From Sarcodiotheca gaudichaudii (lineage: Eukaryota; Rhodophyta; Florideophyceae; Gigartinales; Solieriaceae), in contig JAUKVZ010000023.1 in assembly GCA_032355985.1 (NCBI GenBank), positions 1 to 25,277 on the forward strand: a stretch of 25,277 bases of DNA. Direction: 5' to 3'. Numbering within the stretch: the stretch's first letter is position 1; each line of letters begins with the position of its first letter. Below are positions 22,085 through 25,277 of this stretch, piece after piece. The notes below the pieces were generated by a model. That model was not told where the DNA came from. It made no database searches and saw only the letters and a list, made by a program, of their open reading frames with translations. A program made the translations under genes and the position numbers.

Positions 22085-22576
22085 ATGGAAAAAAAATCAC
22101 TGCTAACACACAGCGACTGGGTCAGGGGATCGTGCGGTTGCGGCCTCGTTGAGTTCGAGATCAAATATCCGGCGAGATGGGCTTATCATGACCATTCACA
22201 CGCCACCCGCCGCGCATTGGGAGGTGCAATCACGACTTATGTGGGTTCCTGGCGGAAACGTTTCCGTATAACAGCAGGTGAAGCGCAGCTCTCAGAATAT
22301 CGCGACGACGAAAACGGCCTCACCCGCCGTTTCTGCATCGAATGCGGTTCTCCGATCACCTATGAACGGGACGCCTCACCACATATGGTCAATATTCCCC
22401 GTGGTCTGTTTAGCGAAGGTGTCGGTCGGGAACCACGCTACCACACGCGCATGGGAGAAACGCCGGACTGGGCTTACACCGGCGAAAAGGTCAGCCCCCT
22501 GAAAAACTTTCCAACGGTTCAATACGAGCGTCCGCGCAAGCCAAAGAACAAGCTGCCCGATGAAGGTATGTTTTAA
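22085..22576 (+). CDS. GFA/CENP-V-fold protein without the catalytic cysteine triad
   Basis: About 163 residues. GFA proteins bind two zincs: a structural one (two CxC cysteines plus a later CxxC) and a catalytic one (CHCSxC). Here the structural set is intact: GSCGCG (Cys17, Cys19) and FCIECGSPI (Cys84, Cys87). In the catalytic segment the three cysteines are replaced by Asp36, Ser38 and Thr41 (DHSHATRRALGG), while the following RR-A-x-G pattern is kept. Formaldehyde-glutathione chemistry is therefore unlikely; a binding or new catalytic role is possible. ATG 22085 is preferred, with AAGAAG upstream; ATG 22058 would add nine residues. It ends 2 bp before the convergent CPA2 gene. Confidence 0.8.
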   Translation: MEKKSLLTHSDWVRGSCGCGLVEFEIKYPARWAYHDHSHATRRALGGAITTYVGSWRKRFRITAGEAQLSEYRDDENGLTRRFCIECGSPITYERDASPHMVNIPRGLFSEGVGREPRYHTRMGETPDWAYTGEKVSPLKNFPTVQYERPRKPKNKLPDEGMF

Positions 22577-22578
22577 CT

Positions 22579-24339
22579 TCAGGTGCTCGGCGGATCAGGA
22601 TTGACCCGTTCATATCCTTCCTCCCGCATTGTATCCATGAGCGGAATAAGCGCTTCTTGCGGAAAACCCAATGAATGAAGGACATCACCAGAAAGCTTTA
22701 ATGACACTTCAAGTGTCTCCGGGACAATCACCGTCGCCCCGAGTTCCGCCAGTTCTTGCGAATGCGTCAGATCATGCGCGCGCACAAACAAAGGTAGTTT
22801 AGGCCATTTTTGACGAATGGCCTTCACCGCTCGTGTTGTCGCCGTGTAATCATTCAGCGTCACGACAATCCCGGCAGCGCGTTCGGCACCCGCTCGCTCC
22901 AGAACATCATGCCGCGCGGCGTCCCCGTAAAAAACCGGCTCGCCTTTCTTTCTTGAGGTGTGAGCACGTGCTGCACTCAGGTCCAGCGCAACAAACGGGA
23001 CCATCTGGTCAGAGAGCAGACGCGCAACGGTACGACCTACACGCCCGTACCCTGCAATGATAATATGGCCATTCAGGTCATCATCCAGATCGCCCACCTC
23101 AATCTCAGGAACAACGTCATACTGGCGCGCGATCATTGCTGAAACAAGATTGCCAATAATCATCAAAAACGGTGTCAGCGCGAGGGATAAGCCGGCAACG
23201 ATCAACATGTACTGGGCAACATCTCGTTCAATGACGCCACCCACCAGCGCACCACCGATAACGACGAACGCGAACTCGCCGCCTGCACCGAGCAATAGAC
23301 CGGTCCGCACAGCCTGACTGCCGGTCACCCCGAACGGCACGGACAGAGCCGCAATCAGAGTGCTTTTCACAAGGATGAGCCCAAGCACGCCGATCAGAAC
23401 TTCAACAGGCTTGCCTTCAATAACGGAAAAATCGAGCCCCATGCCGACGCTGATAAAGAACAAACCAAGCAAAAGCCCTTTGAAGGGTTGAATGTCAATT
23501 TCCACTTGCGGGCGAAACTCTGTTTCCGAAAGCACAAGGCCGGCAAGAAAGGCACCAAGCGCCATGGAAAGGCCGGATTGCCCCGTGGCCCAAGCCGTAC
23601 TCAGGACCGCCAACAGCGTCAACGCCATAAAAAGCTCTGGTGACCTTGTCCACGTCACCATCCGGAACAGATACCGCAATGCATATCGTCCGACGATAAG
23701 GATAACCAGAATTGCGCCGATCGCCTGCGCCATGGCAACGCCAACAAGACGAGCCAGCGTCCAGGGGTCTTCGCCACCCCCGCCATTTGAGAGAATGGAG
23801 ACCAGCATGATAAGCGGTACGACAGCCAGGTCCTGAAACAACAATATGGAAAACGCTCGTCTTCCCAAGGGCGTCGCAAACTCACCACGCTCAATCAGAA
23901 CCTGAGTAACGATTGCCGTCGAGGAAAGCGCGAGCGAGAACCCGATAATGACCGACGCTTCGATCATATTGCCATAGCTATAAGCGAAAAAGGCAATCAC
24001 AACGCCGACAATCAGAACCTGCAGTCCGCCTAGCCCGAATATCAGACGCCGCATCGCGAGAAGGCGTTCATATGACAGTTCCAGGCCGATCGTGAACAGC
24101 AGGAATACCACGCCCAGTTCAGCCAGACGGGCAACACCATCCACGTCATCAATAACTGCCAGACCGAAAGGACCGATGAGTGTCCCGACCGCCAGATAGC
24201 CGAGCACCGGGCTCGCCCGCATCCACTGAAATAGGGGGACAACCAGGACCGACGCGACGAGAAAGACCACAATCTCCCTCAAATACGGCACCGCTTCTGC
24301 GTGCCCTGCGCTTTCTTCTAACAGTTTTTCCTCCCACAC
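22579..24339 (-). CDS. CPA2-family monovalent cation:proton antiporter with RCK domain (Kef type)
   Basis: 586 residues. Residues about 20-390 are a Na+/H+-exchanger domain with roughly 12 helices (SPVLGYLAVGTLIGPFGL, ALSSTAIVTQVL, ALGAFLAGLVLSETEF are diagnostic). Residues about 420-540 are a TrkA-N/RCK nucleotide-binding domain (HIIIAGYGRVGRTVARLL), and a short tail follows. It should export K+ or Na+ in exchange for protons under nucleotide control, as in KefB/KefC (about 600-620 residues). No KefF/KefG partner is nearby. The GTG at 24339 opens the frame; GGGAGG lies inside the coding sequence just after it (about 24337-24332), 5 nt before an in-frame CTG at 24324, so the true start is uncertain. 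It is divergent from a second cation antiporter. Confidence 0.95.
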   Translation of the reverse strand: MWEEKLLEESAGHAEAVPYLREIVVFLVASVLVVPLFQWMRASPVLGYLAVGTLIGPFGLAVIDDVDGVARLAELGVVFLLFTIGLELSYERLLAMRRLIFGLGGLQVLIVGVVIAFFAYSYGNMIEASVIIGFSLALSSTAIVTQVLIERGEFATPLGRRAFSILLFQDLAVVPLIMLVSILSNGGGGEDPWTLARLVGVAMAQAIGAILVILIVGRYALRYLFRMVTWTRSPELFMALTLLAVLSTAWATGQSGLSMALGAFLAGLVLSETEFRPQVEIDIQPFKGLLLGLFFISVGMGLDFSVIEGKPVEVLIGVLGLILVKSTLIAALSVPFGVTGSQAVRTGLLLGAGGEFAFVVIGGALVGGVIERDVAQYMLIVAGLSLALTPFLMIIGNLVSAMIARQYDVVPEIEVGDLDDDLNGHIIIAGYGRVGRTVARLLSDQMVPFVALDLSAARAHTSRKKGEPVFYGDAARHDVLERAGAERAAGIVVTLNDYTATTRAVKAIRQKWPKLPLFVRAHDLTHSQELAELGATVIVPETLEVSLKLSGDVLHSLGFPQEALIPLMDTMREEGYERVNPDPPST

Positions 24340-24558
24340 CGATCCCGCTCGGCCCTGCTAATTACTCAATCGTTACCAATTTGTGCTGTTTTACTTCTAC
24401 ACAAACGCCCCTATATATTCGGGACCACTGTTTTACAGGATACGGGATCGTGTCTAAGAAAGAAAATAAATGACTGCCGAAGCGCGTATTGCGAAAACGG
24501 AAAATGAGATCCCGGGCTATTTCATGAAAGACCCTATACGCGACAGGACAATTCGACC
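24340..24558 (+). other. Divergent promoter region between two antiporter genes
   Basis: A fairly AT-rich spacer of about 220 bp. A possible rightward promoter is TTTACT, 18 bp, then TATATT near 24391-24420. It contains two tiny frames in series that overlap stop-to-start: a GTG-started 7-codon frame ending in TGA at the next ATG (24470), and a 30-codon frame listed separately. No palindrome was noted. Confidence 0.4.
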
Positions 24559-24562
24559 ATGA
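24470..24562 (+). CDS. Possible 30-residue leader peptide
   Basis: ATG 24470 opens a 30-codon frame whose TGA (24560-24562) overlaps the ATG at 24559 of the calcium/sodium antiporter gene. The peptide is charged (MTAEARIAKTENEIPGYF...). It is preceded by an A-rich, G-poor leader without a good ribosome-binding site. Translational coupling is possible, but a chance frame is equally plausible. Confidence 0.25.
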   Translation: MTAEARIAKTENEIPGYFMKDPIRDRTIRP

Positions 24563-25277
24563 TGTACCTGTCCATTGTTAGCGGTTTCGTGATCTTGCTA
24601 TTCTGTGGTGACCTTTTGGTCAGAGGCGCTGTTTCTCTTGCTCTGAAACTCGGTATCCCCTCAATCCTGATCGGCCTCACCGTGGTGGCTTTCGGGACCT
24701 CAGCGCCAGAGCTTGTCGTATCGATCCGGGCAGCCCTTTCCAACGCCAGTGGCATTGCGATCGGCAATGTCGTTGGCTCCAATATCGCAAACGTTCTATT
24801 TGTGCTTGGCCTGCCGGCAATGATCTATCCGACCGTTTGCGATCAGATGTCCGTACGACGCAATACTATTTTCATGGTGGGCGCTACCGTCATCTTCATA
24901 GCCCTATGTCTCTTTGGCACGCTGGCTTTCTGGCAGGGCCTCACTTTGTTTCTCATGGTTCTGTTGTTTCTGGGGTATGTGGCAACCCATGCCGCCAGTT
25001 CAGCCAATGGTGCCGGCATGGAATCGATTGAAAGTGAATTTGAGCTGCCCGATGGAGATAGTGGGCTACCACCAAACGGCTGGATGATTGCGCTGTTCCT
25101 GATTGTCGGAATTTTCGGCCTGCCGCTGGGCGCACATTTTGTCGTCGACGGCGGGACGGAGATCGCAAAGACCTTTGGCGTATCCAACAGTGCCATAGGT
25201 CTTTCACTAATTGCTTTTGGCACTTCTCTGCCAGAGCTGGCCACCACCATGATTGCAGCGTTTCGCAAGCATCCAGA
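24559..25277 (+). CDS. Calcium/sodium antiporter, CaCA family (partial, cut at right edge)
   Basis: The first 239 residues are visible. The CaCA alpha-1 repeat is GLTVVAFGTSAPELVVSI near residue 38, followed by GIAIGNVVGSNIANVLFVLGLPA. The second repeat begins at GLSLIAFGTSLPELATTM just before the window ends. Two inverted halves of about five helices each are expected; a loop rich in Glu/Asp (ESIESEFELPDGD) separates them. The family (YrbG/CaxA-like) exchanges Ca2+ for Na+ or H+ at the inner membrane. The start is ATG 24559 or 24562. It is divergent from the CPA2 antiporter, making a local ion-homeostasis cluster. Confidence 0.95.
   Translation, partial: MMYLSIVSGFVILLFCGDLLVRGAVSLALKLGIPSILIGLTVVAFGTSAPELVVSIRAALSNASGIAIGNVVGSNIANVLFVLGLPAMIYPTVCDQMSVRRNTIFMVGATVIFIALCLFGTLAFWQGLTLFLMVLLFLGYVATHAASSANGAGMESIESEFELPDGDSGLPPNGWMIALFLIVGIFGLPLGAHFVVDGGTEIAKTFGVSNSAIGLSLIAFGTSLPELATTMIAAFRKHP

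Overview
The window looks like a chromosomal segment of a GC-rich alphaproteobacterium, probably marine and of a Parvibaculum-like or related order. This is inferred from the class GN sortase with its LPxTA-type target, the many TetR regulators around hydrolases and a P450, the PAS_5- and DUF1176-type proteins, and the short ATTGCCGGA-type intergenic palindromes. No tRNA, rRNA, CRISPR array, insertion sequence or prophage was seen.

Left part (1-5.4 kb): the end of a sortase target protein and its dedicated sortase, whose reading frame carries one in-frame stop. An AT-rich spacer follows, then a TetR regulator, a leftward methyltransferase/PH-domain pair, a DMT transporter and a GlxA-type AraC regulator.

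Catabolic/detoxification part (5.4-11.7 kb): a DAPG-hydrolase-family gene faces a TetR plus membrane-anchored metallo-beta-lactamase-fold operon across a spacer holding two near-identical 16-bp palindromes. A third TetR faces a cytochrome P450-rubredoxin pair across another palindrome. Two related membrane-protein genes follow.

Centre (11.7-18.6 kb): uvrB is followed, tail to tail, by a low-GC solitary gene for a 1055-residue SIR2-STAND-like NTPase-TPR protein with a cold-shock/OB-like C-terminus. It is a strong candidate for a single-gene anti-phage defence system that arrived by transfer. Beside it lies a highly structured region (17370-17584) that can form a closing stem, an alternative hairpin and a ribosome-binding-site hairpin that exclude one another. 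This is the architecture of a translational riboswitch, placed in front of a 98-residue unknown protein. REP-like repeats and a second structured non-coding stretch (about 18175-18510) follow.

Right part (18.6-25.3 kb): a lipoprotein, a PAS-domain protein, a Rossmann-type protein overlapping a DUF1176-like secreted protein whose halves appear swapped, and a small membrane protein. Then come a GFA-fold protein without the catalytic cysteine triad, and two divergent cation antiporters (CPA2/Kef type and CaCA type), the last cut by the window end. The two observations most worth following are the SIR2-NTPase-TPR-OB gene and the switch-like RNA beside it.
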